From Crenothrix polyspora (GTDB lineage Bacteria; Pseudomonadota; Gammaproteobacteria; Methylococcales; Methylomonadaceae): DNA of 38,372 bases. This document shows, in pieces, positions 12,128 through 22,410 of the stretch. Where the stretch lies: positions 1-38,372 of the forward strand of contig CAMDNJ010000013.1 in assembly GCA_945902915.1 (NCBI GenBank), read 5' to 3'. The position numbers and the translations under genes are program-made. The notes beneath the pieces are model-generated. The model saw only the letters and a program-made list of their open reading frames with translations. It did no database searches and was not told where the DNA came from. Each line of letters begins with the position of its first letter. Positions within the stretch are counted from its first letter, which is position 1.

Positions 12128-12610
12128 ATGCCTTCTTTTGATATTATTTCTGAATTTGATAGCCACGAAGTAAAAAACGCCATTGACCAAGCTAACAAAG
12201 AAGTGACGACACGCTTTGACTTTAAAGGCTCAAATTCAAATTTTGAACTCACTGACGATAAACTGGTTATGGTTAGTGAATCCACTTTTCAGTTACAACA
12301 AATGTTTAGTGTGGTCTGTTCAAAACTTAGTCGACGCGGCATTGATGTCGGCTGCATGGAAGTCGGCGATGCTAAAGGTAGCGGCAAAATGATGCGCCAA
12401 GAAATCACCCTAAAACAAGGTTTAGATTCATTATTCGCGAAGAAAATAGTGAAGCTCATTAAAGACAAAAAACTAAAAGTCCAAGCCGCCATTCAAGGCG
12501 ACAAAGTGCGTGTTACTGGTAAAAAACGCGACGATCTTCAAGAGGTTATTCAAATGCTCAGAGATGAAAAACTTGAGATGCCCTTACAGTATGATAATTT
12601 TAGAGATTAA
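12128..12610 (+). CDS. yajQ: YajQ family cyclic-di-GMP/nucleotide-binding protein (start trimmed to MPSFDIISEFD)
   Basis: MPSFDIISEFDSHEVKNAIDQANKEVTTRFDFKGS. Confidence 0.95.
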   Translation: MPSFDIISEFDSHEVKNAIDQANKEVTTRFDFKGSNSNFELTDDKLVMVSESTFQLQQMFSVVCSKLSRRGIDVGCMEVGDAKGSGKMMRQEITLKQGLDSLFAKKIVKLIKDKKLKVQAAIQGDKVRVTGKKRDDLQEVIQMLRDEKLEMPLQYDNFRD

Positions 12611-12617
12611 CTAAGAT

Positions 12618-12648
12618 AACCTTCAATACCTTAGTGGCATTGAAGGTT
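12618..12648. terminator. Hairpin downstream of yajQ (possible terminator)
   Basis: aaccttcaat...attgaaggtt 10-bp perfect arms plus CC/GG inner pairs; no strong U-tract. Confidence 0.5.
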
Positions 12649-12783
12649 AAAACTATTTCCAAAGCGCAGCGGTGAATCACCTAAGCACAAAGCTATTTAC
12701 TTTAAAAAGCCTTTAAACATCCCCCCTTAAACTTATTTTCTTTAACTTTCGAACACCTTGTTCATGTTTTGTTAAACTATATT

Positions 12784-12812
12784 TTGACAAGGCAGTGCTT
12801 AGTTGTTACATT
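12784..12812 (+). promoter_or_regulatory. sigma70-type promoter upstream of the sigma factor gene
   Basis: TTGACA-17 bp-TACATT. Confidence 0.6.
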
Positions 12813-12908
12813 ATTGTGAAATTATTAATAAACAAATCGTTAATAATAGCTACACTATGTTACTAAAGCTTAGGCTTTAAATATTTGATGTTTTCGGGAG
12901 TTTTTGTT

Positions 12909-14288
12909 ATGTCTTATTTCAATGAACCGTTATTAAAACAAGACCTTAATGCCTTAGTCTTTAACAGTGGTATTGAAACCGCAAAAAATTCGGATAATGA
13001 AAGTCAAGAATTTTTACCTAAAGATAATAGCAATTTTGAACTAGCGCAGTTGTTAAGCATCGAGAAGACTAACCTTATTGATGCACTTGCTCAATTTCCT
13101 GCTACAGCACTTTGGTTGATTAATAAATATACAGAAAATTTCTCTAGCACTGAAAAAGAAGACTTGGCAATTGAACCTGCCCTATCGTCGACTTTAATAG
13201 ACATAAAAAAACAATTTCAAGCATTGAGTGTTAACACTTCAACCCATACGATCGATAAGGTTGATAATAAAAATCTAGTTTTGGCGTTACAGCTATTTCC
13301 TTTTTCTTTTCATGACTTGACTGAACTTATCAATATCTTTGCTTATAGCTATAAATACAGAGAAATATACTGCCAAGCCTCTACTAAAAACTCTGATGAT
13401 AAGATCAACATATTACTTAAAAGACTGGAAGCATCAAATCATCACAAACCTATAAGCGCTACTCAGTGGCTAGCTAGCCTTACTAATTATGATGAGCAGT
13501 TTTTATTCCTATGCAGCAGTGATATGCATAAATATTACACTAATGCCGTACTTTATGAACATAACTGGCTTAATTTAAGAAAAAAATTGGCTACTGCCAA
13601 TACAAGATTAGTATTATTTATTGCTAATCAATATAAGGGTAGTTTTTTAGATTTTGATGACCTTGTTCAGGAAGGACAGTCCGGCTTATTAAAGGCTATT
13701 GATAGATATGATTATCGCTTAGGCTTTCAATTTTCAACCTATGCAGGCTATTGGATTAGACAAGCTATATCAAGAGCGCTATCTCGATGCGAAAGAGTAG
13801 TGAGAATTCCTTGCGGAAGAATTGGAACCATTAATAAAGTATTTCGTACTAAAGACCAATTCCTTAATCGTACAGGTAGAGAACCGACTACTAAAGAGTT
13901 GGCCGAACACACGGAATTAACAAGCAATGAAGTCCATGATGTTTTATCAATGTCTCAATATGCCATGTCTTTTGAAGGCTCAATTGAAGATGGGGAAAGC
14001 TCATTTGCACCGATTGATTTTCTAGAGCAACAGACATTTACACCTGCATTTATAGATATAGCAAAAACTGAGCTTGATAATATTTTTAATAAAGCACTAA
14101 AAATACTTAACCCACGAGAAGCTAGAGTTATATGCTGTCATTTTGGTATTGAAGTAGACAAAGAAATGACCTTGCACGAAATTGGCTTAGAGCTTGATTT
14201 AACTCGCGAACGTGTCAGACAAATTCAAGTGATCGCCTTAAATAAAATAAAACGCAATTTCGGCGAGCAATTAGTGAATTTTTTATAA
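12909..14288 (+). CDS. sigma-70 family RNA polymerase sigma factor (group 2-like) with divergent N-terminal region
   Basis: FDDLVQEGQSGLLKAIDRYDYRLGFQFSTYAGYWIRQAISRAL (region 2), TGREPTTKELAE (region 3), LTRERVRQIQVIALNKIKR (region 4); RBS GGGAG before ATG at 12909. Confidence 0.9.
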   Translation: MSYFNEPLLKQDLNALVFNSGIETAKNSDNESQEFLPKDNSNFELAQLLSIEKTNLIDALAQFPATALWLINKYTENFSSTEKEDLAIEPALSSTLIDIKKQFQALSVNTSTHTIDKVDNKNLVLALQLFPFSFHDLTELINIFAYSYKYREIYCQASTKNSDDKINILLKRLEASNHHKPISATQWLASLTNYDEQFLFLCSSDMHKYYTNAVLYEHNWLNLRKKLATANTRLVLFIANQYKGSFLDFDDLVQEGQSGLLKAIDRYDYRLGFQFSTYAGYWIRQAISRALSRCERVVRIPCGRIGTINKVFRTKDQFLNRTGREPTTKELAEHTELTSNEVHDVLSMSQYAMSFEGSIEDGESSFAPIDFLEQQTFTPAFIDIAKTELDNIFNKALKILNPREARVICCHFGIEVDKEMTLHEIGLELDLTRERVRQIQVIALNKIKRNFGEQLVNFL

Positions 14289-14317
14289 TGTACAAAATCA
14301 TTAAACAAAGCTACTAT

Positions 14318-14346
14318 AAAATCCTACAAAATGACTAGGATTTTTG
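14318..14346 (+). terminator. Rho-independent terminator after the sigma factor gene
   Basis: aaaatccta-caaaatgac-taggatttttg: 9-bp stem followed by T-run. Confidence 0.7.
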
Positions 14347-14457
14347 AATAACATTTCAAGCTGATAAAAGGATAGCATCGGAACATTTCGTTTTGAATGC
14401 AGTTGTAGGTAATCGCAATACTACAGTTAGCCCTTAGGGGATTTGGAGATTAGAACC

Positions 14458-16380
14458 ATGAAAAAATACATACAAACCACTCTACTTTGGAGCGTGGTGT
14501 TGGTAGGTGCATTTCTTATCTATAACCGCATAAACACGACGCCGGCCATAGATGAATCTATCGCCTATTCTGACTTTATTTACAAGGTTAAAAATAAATT
14601 AGTAGATCGAGTTGAAATAGCAGGGTCTGCTATAAAACTACGCACCTCTGATGGTCAAAACCTTGAAACATTTAACCCTAATGATCCACATTTAATTGAT
14701 GATCTTTTAGGTGCTGGCGTACAAATAAGAACAAAACCACCTGCACAACAATCGGTATTCATGCAAATGTTTATCTCGTGGTTCCCTATGCTACTTTTAA
14801 TTGCAGTTTGGGTTGTGTATCTGCGTAAAAATCAAGGTGCCGGCATGGGTGGTAATGCATTTGGAAAAAGCAAAGCCAAGTTGCTGGAAGAAGATAAATT
14901 AACGGCTACTTTTGCAGATGTTGCTGGCTGTGAAGAAGCAAAAGAAGATGTCGCTGAGCTAGTTGATTTCTTAAAAGATCCACAAAAATTTCAAAAGCTA
15001 GGTGGAAAAATTCCACGTGGCATTTTAATGGTTGGCCCTCCAGGAACAGGAAAAACACTAATAGCAAGAGCCATTGCCGGTGAAGCGGGTGTGAAATTCT
15101 TTACGGTTTCTGGCTCTGATTTCGTGGAAATGTTTGTTGGTGTTGGCGCTTCCAGAGTAAGAGACATGTTTGCCCAAGCTAAAGAACACTCACCTTGCAT
15201 CATATTTATTGATGAAATAGATGCCGTCGGTCGTCAAAGAGGCGGCGCAGGCATGGGTGGCGGTAATGATGAACGCGAACAAACCTTGAATCAATTATTA
15301 GTAGAAATGGATGGATTCACGGGCAACGAAGGCGTTATTGTCATTGCCGCGACTAACCGTGCCGATGTTTTAGATAAAGCCTTGCTCAGACCGGGTCGCT
15401 TTGACCGTGAGGTTAATGTTGGCTTACCCGATGTGCGTGGCCGCGAACAAATATTGAATGTACACATTAAGAAAGTTCCGGCAGCGGATGATGTAAAGTT
15501 AAAAGATATTGCAAGAGGAACGTCTGGCTTTTCAGGGGCTGAATTAGCCAATGTAGTCAATGAAGCGGCACTATTTGCAGCTAGATCTAACAAAGTGCAA
15601 GTCAGCATGAGTGATCTTGAAAAAGCTAAAGATAAAATACTCATGGGTGCTGAAAAACGCACGATGGTGATGACCGAAGAAGATAAATTATTAACGGCTT
15701 ACCATGAAGCCGGTCATTGTATAGTTGGTGAATCATCTCCGGATCATGATCCTGTTTATAAAGTCAGTATTATGCCTAGAGGCAGAGCTTTAGGCATCAC
15801 TATGTTCTTGCCTGAAAGAGACCAATATAGTGCTAGTAAACGCAAGCTAGAAAGCCAAATAGCTAGCTTGTTTGGCGGCAGGATTGCAGAACTCATGATT
15901 TATGGTGGTGATCGTGTAACGACTGGTGCATCTAATGACATTGAACGCGCCACTGAACTAGCGCGCAACATGGTGACTCGCTGGGGATTTTCAGAAAAAC
16001 TCGGTCCCTTGGTTTATGGTGAACAAGGTGGTCAGTCCTTTATGGGACACCCAGGAACTCAAGGCAGCAAAGTGTCTGGAATCGTTGCCGAACATATTGA
16101 TGAAGAGATTCGTGCAGTCATAGATTGTAACTATCAACGTGCAGAAACTATTTTACAAGAAAACATCAGCATACTTCATAAAATGGCAGATGCGTTGATG
16201 AAATGGGAAACCATAGATAAAGATCAGATTGATGATTTGATGGCCGGTAATGAACCACGACCACCACAAGACATTGATAATCTATCTACCCAAAAGCAAA
16301 GTTTTACCCAGCAGGACAAAGTCGATGTTAAACCGATAAAAACTAATATTGACAAGAATAAACCTGCTGGACAAGTTTGA
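14458..16380 (+). CDS. ftsH: ATP-dependent zinc metalloprotease FtsH (start trimmed to MKKYIQ)
   Basis: [46 protein letters not shown] and zinc site HEAGH. Confidence 0.97.
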   Translation: MKKYIQTTLLWSVVLVGAFLIYNRINTTPAIDESIAYSDFIYKVKNKLVDRVEIAGSAIKLRTSDGQNLETFNPNDPHLIDDLLGAGVQIRTKPPAQQSVFMQMFISWFPMLLLIAVWVVYLRKNQGAGMGGNAFGKSKAKLLEEDKLTATFADVAGCEEAKEDVAELVDFLKDPQKFQKLGGKIPRGILMVGPPGTGKTLIARAIAGEAGVKFFTVSGSDFVEMFVGVGASRVRDMFAQAKEHSPCIIFIDEIDAVGRQRGGAGMGGGNDEREQTLNQLLVEMDGFTGNEGVIVIAATNRADVLDKALLRPGRFDREVNVGLPDVRGREQILNVHIKKVPAADDVKLKDIARGTSGFSGAELANVVNEAALFAARSNKVQVSMSDLEKAKDKILMGAEKRTMVMTEEDKLLTAYHEAGHCIVGESSPDHDPVYKVSIMPRGRALGITMFLPERDQYSASKRKLESQIASLFGGRIAELMIYGGDRVTTGASNDIERATELARNMVTRWGFSEKLGPLVYGEQGGQSFMGHPGTQGSKVSGIVAEHIDEEIRAVIDCNYQRAETILQENISILHKMADALMKWETIDKDQIDDLMAGNEPRPPQDIDNLSTQKQSFTQQDKVDVKPIKTNIDKNKPAGQV

Positions 16381-16396
16381 GGTGCGTTCATTTTAT

Positions 16397-16421
16397 AGGG
16401 GCTTAACAGCCCCTTTTTTTT
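16397..16421 (+). terminator. Rho-independent terminator after ftsH
   Basis: ggggct-taac-agcccc followed by TTTTTTTT. Confidence 0.85.
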
Positions 16422-16454
16422 GTAATACATTTTAGATTAATTTAAGTCAACTCC

Positions 16455-16691
16455 GTATAAAATTTGCAATGCAATCGCTTCAGCCATTGTTTTGCAAAAC
16501 AGCGCTACCCACAAAACGATTGCAACGATTGTGTCGATGTTGCAGTAGGTTGGGCTAACGGCTCTATCGTTAACCCAACATTGATGTCGGGTAGTGTGGG
16601 TTGCGAAAAGCATGCAACCCAAGCTACACCGATTGGAGTGCAATAGCTTCAGCTATTGCTTTTTAAAACAGCTAAAGCTGTTTTACTCCAA
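16455..16691. repeat. Composite palindromic repeat cluster between ftsH and uvrD
   Basis: Hairpins at 16549-16579 (gttgggctaacg/cgttaacccaac), 16591-16627 (gtag..tgggttgc/gcaaccca..ctac), and 16633-16691 (outer ttggagt/actccaa enclosing two 9-bp hairpins); a diverged copy of the last unit lies near 16465-16505. Confidence 0.8.
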
Positions 16692-16769
16692 ACACACAGA
16701 ATATTTAGTTTATTGCTGTAACACTGCGGTTACAACAAAATCTTATCTGACTTACGCGATCATACAGCT

Positions 16770-18935
16770 TTATAAAACATCTAACTTAGCGTAAGCAAGC
16801 ATTAGCCATTTAACACCCGCAGGCTTGAAATTAATTTGCACACGCTCCTGAGCGCCATCACCCTCTATTTGCAAAATAACACCCTCGCCAAATTTAGCAT
16901 GATGAACACGCTGTCCAAGCTTATACTTGCTCTGAGTCTGAAACATCGCTGGCTTTGCTTGAACGGCAGTCACTGGACGACTAATAGTGGCACGCATCCG
17001 CACCTCTTGTAATAATTCAGCAGGTATTTCACGCAAAAAGCGTGATGGCCTAGGATAGGTTTCGCGTCCGTATAAACGCCTTGATTCTGCATAGGTCAAA
17101 TACAGTTGCTGCATAGCTCTAGTCATACCCACGTAACATAAGCGGCGCTCTTCCTCTAAGCGACCAGTATCATCTACAGACTGCTGTGACGGGAATAAAC
17201 CTTCTTCCAGACCTACCAGAAACACCTGCTTAAACTCTAGGCCTTTAGCACTGTGCAAGGTCATTAGCTGAACACAATCTTCTGATGCTTCTGATTGGCT
17301 AACACCTGCCTCTAAGGCGGCATAACTCAGAAACATATCGACTTCGCCCAATTTATCTTCATTATCTTGATCAAACTCAAAGAGCTTAGCGGCATTAACC
17401 AGCTCTTCTAAGTTTTCTATTTTCTCCTCGCCTTTATCCATTTTTTCATTTTGATACAAAGCCATTAGTCCGCTTTTTTCAGCGATACGCTTAACCTTTT
17501 CTTCCAAGGCCTGCTCTTCGATATCCTTAGCTAAGAACTTAATCAACTCCAAAAAGCCAATCAGCGCATTAGTCGCACGTGCGGACATAGTGCGTTGATT
17601 AATCAATAAAATGGCAGCCGCCCATAAAGAAACACTTTGATCACGCGCAATGCTCCGCATCTCATCCAGGGCTTTTGCACCAATGCCACGAGTCGGTGTA
17701 TTAATGACGCGCTCAAATGAAGCATCATCATCACGGTTGGCGATCAAGCGTAAATAAGCCAAGGCATTTTTAATTTCAGCGCGGTCAAAAAAGCGCAAAC
17801 CACCATAAACGATGTAAGGTGTACCTGTAGCCATCAACTTTTCTTCAAATTGACGCGACTGGGCGTTTGAGCGATATAAAATAGCTGTATCACTGCGTAA
17901 ACCACCTTCATTGACCCACGCTCGAATACGATCCACGACAAAATAGGCTTCATCCTGCTCATTAAAAGCGGCATACAAGGAAATTAAATCGCCATCACCG
18001 GCATCCGTCCACAGCTCCTTACCCATACGTCCTGTATTGTTGGCGATAACCTTGTTTGAAGCCTTTAAAATAGTACCGGTAGAGCGGTAATTTTGCTCTA
18101 ATTTGACGACTTGATGATTAGGATAATGCTGTTGAAAGCTATAGATATTTTCAATTTTAGCGCCACGCCAGCCATAAATAGATTGATCGTCATCACCGAC
18201 TACAAACAGATTATCCTTGCCGTCGGTTAATAAGCGTAACCAAGCGTATTGTATGGTGTTGGTATCTTGAAACTCATCTACATGCACCTGTGTGAAACGT
18301 TGCTGATAAAATTCAAGCACATCAGCGTTATCGCGCAATAACTCATGAGCTCGCAACAGCAGTTCGGCAAAATCGACTAAACCCGAACGATCGCATAACT
18401 CTTCATAGGCCTTATAGATGATTAATCGTTGGCGTTCATGGCTATCGCCTGTTTCAACACAATGTCTAGCTCGTATACCTTCATCTTTCTGCGCATTGAT
18501 GTACCACTGCATTTCCTTAGGCGGCCATTGCTTATCGTCAAAATTAAGTGTGCTTAACAAGCGTTTAATGACTCTTAATTGATCGCCAGAATCCATGACC
18601 TGAAACGTTTCTGGCAAGCGTGCCTGCTTGGCATGTCGCCTTAGAAGACGATGAGCGATACCATGAAACGTCCCTATCCAAAGGTTGTGTGCAGAAATAC
18701 TGAGCAAGTCTTCAATTCTGCCGCGCATTTCTTTGGCGGCTTTATTAGTAAATGTTACCGCTAAGATGCTATGCGCTGAGACGCCTTCTACTTTAATCTG
18801 CCAAGCGATACGATGTACTAATACGCGCGTCTTACCACTGCCCGCGCCCGCCAATACCAGCATGGCTTGAGGAGGCGCAGTCACCGCTAGTCGCTGAGCA
18901 TCATTTAAAGAATTAATTATTGTTGTTACATCCAT
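16770..18935 (-). CDS. uvrD: DNA helicase II UvrD
   Basis: LNDAQRLAVTAPPQAMLVLAGAGSGKTRVLVHRIAWQI, VDEFQDTNTIQYAWLRLL, LMTLHSAKGLEFKQVFLVGLEEGLFPS. Confidence 0.96.
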   Translation of the reverse strand: MDVTTIINSLNDAQRLAVTAPPQAMLVLAGAGSGKTRVLVHRIAWQIKVEGVSAHSILAVTFTNKAAKEMRGRIEDLLSISAHNLWIGTFHGIAHRLLRRHAKQARLPETFQVMDSGDQLRVIKRLLSTLNFDDKQWPPKEMQWYINAQKDEGIRARHCVETGDSHERQRLIIYKAYEELCDRSGLVDFAELLLRAHELLRDNADVLEFYQQRFTQVHVDEFQDTNTIQYAWLRLLTDGKDNLFVVGDDDQSIYGWRGAKIENIYSFQQHYPNHQVVKLEQNYRSTGTILKASNKVIANNTGRMGKELWTDAGDGDLISLYAAFNEQDEAYFVVDRIRAWVNEGGLRSDTAILYRSNAQSRQFEEKLMATGTPYIVYGGLRFFDRAEIKNALAYLRLIANRDDDASFERVINTPTRGIGAKALDEMRSIARDQSVSLWAAAILLINQRTMSARATNALIGFLELIKFLAKDIEEQALEEKVKRIAEKSGLMALYQNEKMDKGEEKIENLEELVNAAKLFEFDQDNEDKLGEVDMFLSYAALEAGVSQSEASEDCVQLMTLHSAKGLEFKQVFLVGLEEGLFPSQQSVDDTGRLEEERRLCYVGMTRAMQQLYLTYAESRRLYGRETYPRPSRFLREIPAELLQEVRMRATISRPVTAVQAKPAMFQTQSKYKLGQRVHHAKFGEGVILQIEGDGAQERVQINFKPAGVKWLMLAYAKLDVL

Positions 18936-19051
18936 TATTGTATTATCACTTGCACATTTTTTAGAGCTGTGTATATTGCCTTTAGCTTTGCAATGTTCGA
19001 GTTCATTATTGTTGGGCTACCATAATAACGATTACACAGAAGGGGATTAAG

Positions 19052-19297
19052 ATGAGTTTTGATTATAAACGCATGACTAAATTTGAACACAATATAGGCG
19101 AAAAGGAAAAAAAATACCGTCTATACGCTGGCGCTGCATTAATTGCAATTTCGATTTTCACAGCGTCCATAGCATTATTGCTAGTAGGCATGGTTCTGGT
19201 TGGAACCGGTTTTTCAGGCTGGTGTCCAGCTTATTCTGGCATGGGAAAAAACACCTGCGACACTTCAGCAAACGATAATACTTCTGAAGAAAATTAA
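19052..19297 (+). CDS. Small YgaP-like/DUF2892-type inner membrane protein
   Basis: N-EKKYRLYAGAALIAISIF...GMVLVGTGFSGWCPAYSGMGKNTC: two TM segments with a WCPxY motif. Confidence 0.75.
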   Translation: MSFDYKRMTKFEHNIGEKEKKYRLYAGAALIAISIFTASIALLLVGMVLVGTGFSGWCPAYSGMGKNTCDTSANDNTSEEN

Positions 19298-19302
19298 AAG
19301 CG

Positions 19303-19346
19303 AAAGGCGAAAGGCTTATAAGCACCGTGCTTTGCCTTTTGCCTTT
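19303..19346. terminator. Bidirectional hairpin between convergent genes
   Basis: aaaggcgaaaggc / gccttttgccttt (12 of 13 paired) between the DUF2892-like gene and fxsA. Confidence 0.5.
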
Positions 19347-19347
19347 G

Positions 19348-19782
19348 TTATTCTTCTTTATGAAACTCGCCTTCTAACACATTAGCTTTAGCAGTTTTTT
19401 CTTGGAAAACACCGCTGGCTTGAATAAGATGCTTTTCAAGTACATATTGCGCTATTTTTTTTCGTAAACTTGGCACTAAGCAAGCAAAACCGATAAGATC
19501 AGTAATAAAGCCAGGCGTTAATAATAAAGCACCACCCAACAAAATAATTGGTCCTTCAATCATTTCATAAGCAGGAATAATACCTTGCCTCAGACTTTCC
19601 TGAAATCGCCTAAAAGTCGAAAAGCCTTGTTGCCGCAATAACCATGCACCCAATGTTGCTGTAAACACGACCAGAAAAATAGTCCAAAAAGCACCGATAA
19701 CACTACCAACTTCTAGCAATAGATAAATTTCTGCAAAAGGGATGATCAATACGACCAGAAATATTATTTGAAAAATTTTCAT
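19348..19782 (-). CDS. fxsA: FxsA family membrane protein
   Basis: FAEIYLLLEVGSVIGAFWTIFLVVFTATLGAWLLRQQGFSTFRR...GGALLLTPGFITDLIGF. Confidence 0.93.
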   Translation of the reverse strand: MKIFQIIFLVVLIIPFAEIYLLLEVGSVIGAFWTIFLVVFTATLGAWLLRQQGFSTFRRFQESLRQGIIPAYEMIEGPIILLGGALLLTPGFITDLIGFACLVPSLRKKIAQYVLEKHLIQASGVFQEKTAKANVLEGEFHKEE

Positions 19783-19915
19783 CGGCGAACTCTCATTGCA
19801 AAAGGAAAGACTAAATTCTGGCTGTGCCTGAACTTTTCTAGTATTGCCAACAATATAAAGGCAATTTGCTTTAATTTCTAGGATAATATCCTTATTTCAT
19901 TTGTCATTGGCTAGA

Positions 19916-20242
19916 ATGTCCATTCCCTATCAAATAATTCTTTGTACGTGTCCTGATAAAGACAGCGCTGAGATGCTTGCTCACTTATTGGTCAATGAGC
20001 AATTAAGCGCTTGTGTGAATATATTGCCCGGCATTAGTTCTATTTACTGGTGGCAAGGACAATCAACTTCAGCTCAAGAATATTTATTATTGATTAAAGC
20101 CCATAAAGATCATTATCAGGCTATTGAAACCAACATAAAAGCACAGCACCCATACGAACTTCCTGAAATTATTGCCGTTTCTATTGAAAACGGTTTACCC
20201 GAATATTTGCACTGGATTGATTCATGCCATTCACACATCTAA
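19916..20242 (+). CDS. cutA: Divalent-cation tolerance protein CutA (start trimmed to MSIPYQ)
   Basis: EQLSACVNILPGISSIYWWQG and HPYELPEIIAV. Confidence 0.94.
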   Translation: MSIPYQIILCTCPDKDSAEMLAHLLVNEQLSACVNILPGISSIYWWQGQSTSAQEYLLLIKAHKDHYQAIETNIKAQHPYELPEIIAVSIENGLPEYLHWIDSCHSHI

Positions 20243-22410
20243 TTTTCTTTTGTTTATTGCTGATCAGTAAGCTAGCATTTGCCATTGATAACAACGAGCT
20301 CTTAGCTCCAGAGCAAGCATTCATCATTTCCGCTAAAGCCGTCAGTGCTGATCAGCTAGAAATTTCTTGGGATATTGCCGATGGTTATTATCTGTACCGC
20401 GACAAGCTGAAATTCATCTCTAAAACAGACGAAATCCAATCAGTGACGCCAGCCTTTCCTGAGGGCAAAACTAAGCATGATGAATATTTCGGTGATATGG
20501 TTGTTTACTACAATAAGCTGACCATTCCCGTATCGTTAATCTCAAATGGCGGAGCGTCCATAAAACTGTTGGTGCAATATCAAGGCTGCGCTGATAAAGG
20601 CATTTGCTATCCGCCGCAGAAAAAAACGTTTGATTTAGCTCTGCCGAAGGCAACTATTAGCTCTAGTAATCAAATTGATGCATTGTTTAAACCCAAAGCG
20701 CCAGTAGACGGCTTATTGCCCGCAGAACAGGCTTTTCGGTTTTTTGCAGCCCTTAACGAGTCAGGTGCAATAAAGGTTTCTTGGGAAATAGCTCCAGGTT
20801 ATTATTTATATCGTGAAAAAATTCAGCTGGAATTAAGTAGTTCAGAAGGCAGTCGCTTAGGCGATTATGCCATCCCTAGAGGCGCGCCTAAACACGATGA
20901 AGCCTTTGGTCAAGTTGAAATATTCCACGAGCAACTGAGCTTTGAACTGCCGGTAATTCGCACTCAGCCCACAGCGCAAAGCCTTACCTTATTAGCCAAT
21001 TTTCAAGGTTGTGCGGATCGTGGCGTTTGTTATCCGCCGATGAGCCAAAAAATCGACTTGGCACTACCTGCAAGCGCCATTACCGATGACGTAGTTGCAC
21101 CTAAGCTTTCCGAACAAGACCAAATCGTGACAGCGCTCAAACAAGACAGCTTAACCATGACCTTGCTAAGCTTTTTTGGCTTCGGGTTACTGTTATCGTT
21201 GACGCCCTGTATTTTCCCCATGATTCCGATTCTATCCGGCATTATCGTAGGACACGGCAATCATATTACCACCACTCGCGCCTTCTTACTGTCGCTTAGC
21301 TATGTCATGGCTTCCGCTTTGACTTACACAGTATTTGGCGTACTTGCGGCTTTATTTGGCGGCAACTTGCAGGCCACGTTTCAGCAACCTTGGATAATCG
21401 GCTTGTTCAGCAGCATTTTTGTCTTACTGTCCTTATCCATGTTTGGCTTTTACGAGTTAGAGATCCCTAACTGGCTGAAAACTAAATTGCATAATTCCAG
21501 CATAAGACATCGTGATGGTTCACTCTGGGGTGCTGCGATTATGGGCGCTTTGTCATCGTTGATTGTAGGCCCGTGTGTCGCCGCACCCTTGGCAGGTGCG
21601 CTGATTTATATAGGCCAAACTGGTGATGCATTATTGGGTGGTAGCGCCTTATTTGCGATGGGCTTGGGTATGGGTGTGCCCTTATTACTATTAGGCGCTT
21701 CTGCTGGCAAATTATTGCCCAAAGCCGGAACCTGGCTGTACGCCACTAAAGCCGTATTCGGCGTTATTATGCTAGCTATGGCTGTGTGGATGTTAAGTCG
21801 CATCTTGCCAGCCGCCATTATCATCCTACTCTGGGCCATGTTACTGATACTGCCAGCCATCTACCTCAAGGCCATCGACCCTTTACCTGAACAGTGCTCA
21901 GGTTGGCACAAATTATGGAAAGGCATCGGTTTAATGATGCTCGCCTACGGCCTACTATTATTAATTGGTTTCAGCATGGGCAATAACAACCCCTTAAAAC
22001 CACTACAAGGCTTAGGCGTCAATAATGCGCAGGCAGCCGAACCAGGTCTGGTTTTTAAACGTGTCGCTTCGTTAGCGGCACTGGAAACCGAAATCTTGCA
22101 AGCCAGCGCTAAGCATCAAGCCATCATGCTGGATTTTTATGCGGACTGGTGTATCTCTTGCAAAGAAATGGCCGCCTACACCTTTACTGACCCTAAAGTG
22201 AAACAAGCCTTAGCCGGTGTCGTATTACTGCAGGCAGATGTCACCAACAATAATGCCGATGACCAAACCTTGTTAACAAAATTTAATCTCATTGGCCCAC
22301 CCGCTATTTTATTTTTTGGCACAGATGGCAAAGAAATTACTGCGCAGCGAGTAATAGGCTATCAAGAGACAGAAAGTTTTATCAAAACCTTGCAACGAGT
22401 TAAATTATGA
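20224..22410 (+). CDS. dsbD: Thiol:disulfide interchange protein DsbD with two tandem N-terminal alpha domains
   Basis: Two copies of QGCAD(K/R)G(I/V)CYPP, central TM domain (TPCIFPMIPILSGIIVG), C-terminal DWCISCKEM thioredoxin motif. Confidence 0.95.
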   Translation: MPFTHLIFFCLLLISKLAFAIDNNELLAPEQAFIISAKAVSADQLEISWDIADGYYLYRDKLKFISKTDEIQSVTPAFPEGKTKHDEYFGDMVVYYNKLTIPVSLISNGGASIKLLVQYQGCADKGICYPPQKKTFDLALPKATISSSNQIDALFKPKAPVDGLLPAEQAFRFFAALNESGAIKVSWEIAPGYYLYREKIQLELSSSEGSRLGDYAIPRGAPKHDEAFGQVEIFHEQLSFELPVIRTQPTAQSLTLLANFQGCADRGVCYPPMSQKIDLALPASAITDDVVAPKLSEQDQIVTALKQDSLTMTLLSFFGFGLLLSLTPCIFPMIPILSGIIVGHGNHITTTRAFLLSLSYVMASALTYTVFGVLAALFGGNLQATFQQPWIIGLFSSIFVLLSLSMFGFYELEIPNWLKTKLHNSSIRHRDGSLWGAAIMGALSSLIVGPCVAAPLAGALIYIGQTGDALLGGSALFAMGLGMGVPLLLLGASAGKLLPKAGTWLYATKAVFGVIMLAMAVWMLSRILPAAIIILLWAMLLILPAIYLKAIDPLPEQCSGWHKLWKGIGLMMLAYGLLLLIGFSMGNNNPLKPLQGLGVNNAQAAEPGLVFKRVASLAALETEILQASAKHQAIMLDFYADWCISCKEMAAYTFTDPKVKQALAGVVLLQADVTNNNADDQTLLTKFNLIGPPAILFFGTDGKEITAQRVIGYQETESFIKTLQRVKL

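Noticed and set aside
13200-13560. Possible frameshift in the sigma factor N-terminus
   Set aside because: The frame is open throughout with normal codon use and no second frame giving better sigma region 1 similarity by eye.
15010-15025. CCACGTGG core in ftsH as a third parS
   Set aside because: Only the core is palindromic (attccacgtggcat); flanks do not match parS.
16437-16794. Four short ORFs (16437-16643-, 16464-16646+, 16594-16794+, 16224-16430-)
   Set aside because: They lie on hairpin repeats or antisense to the ftsH 3' end/terminator; composition reflects repeats, with no recognisable domains.
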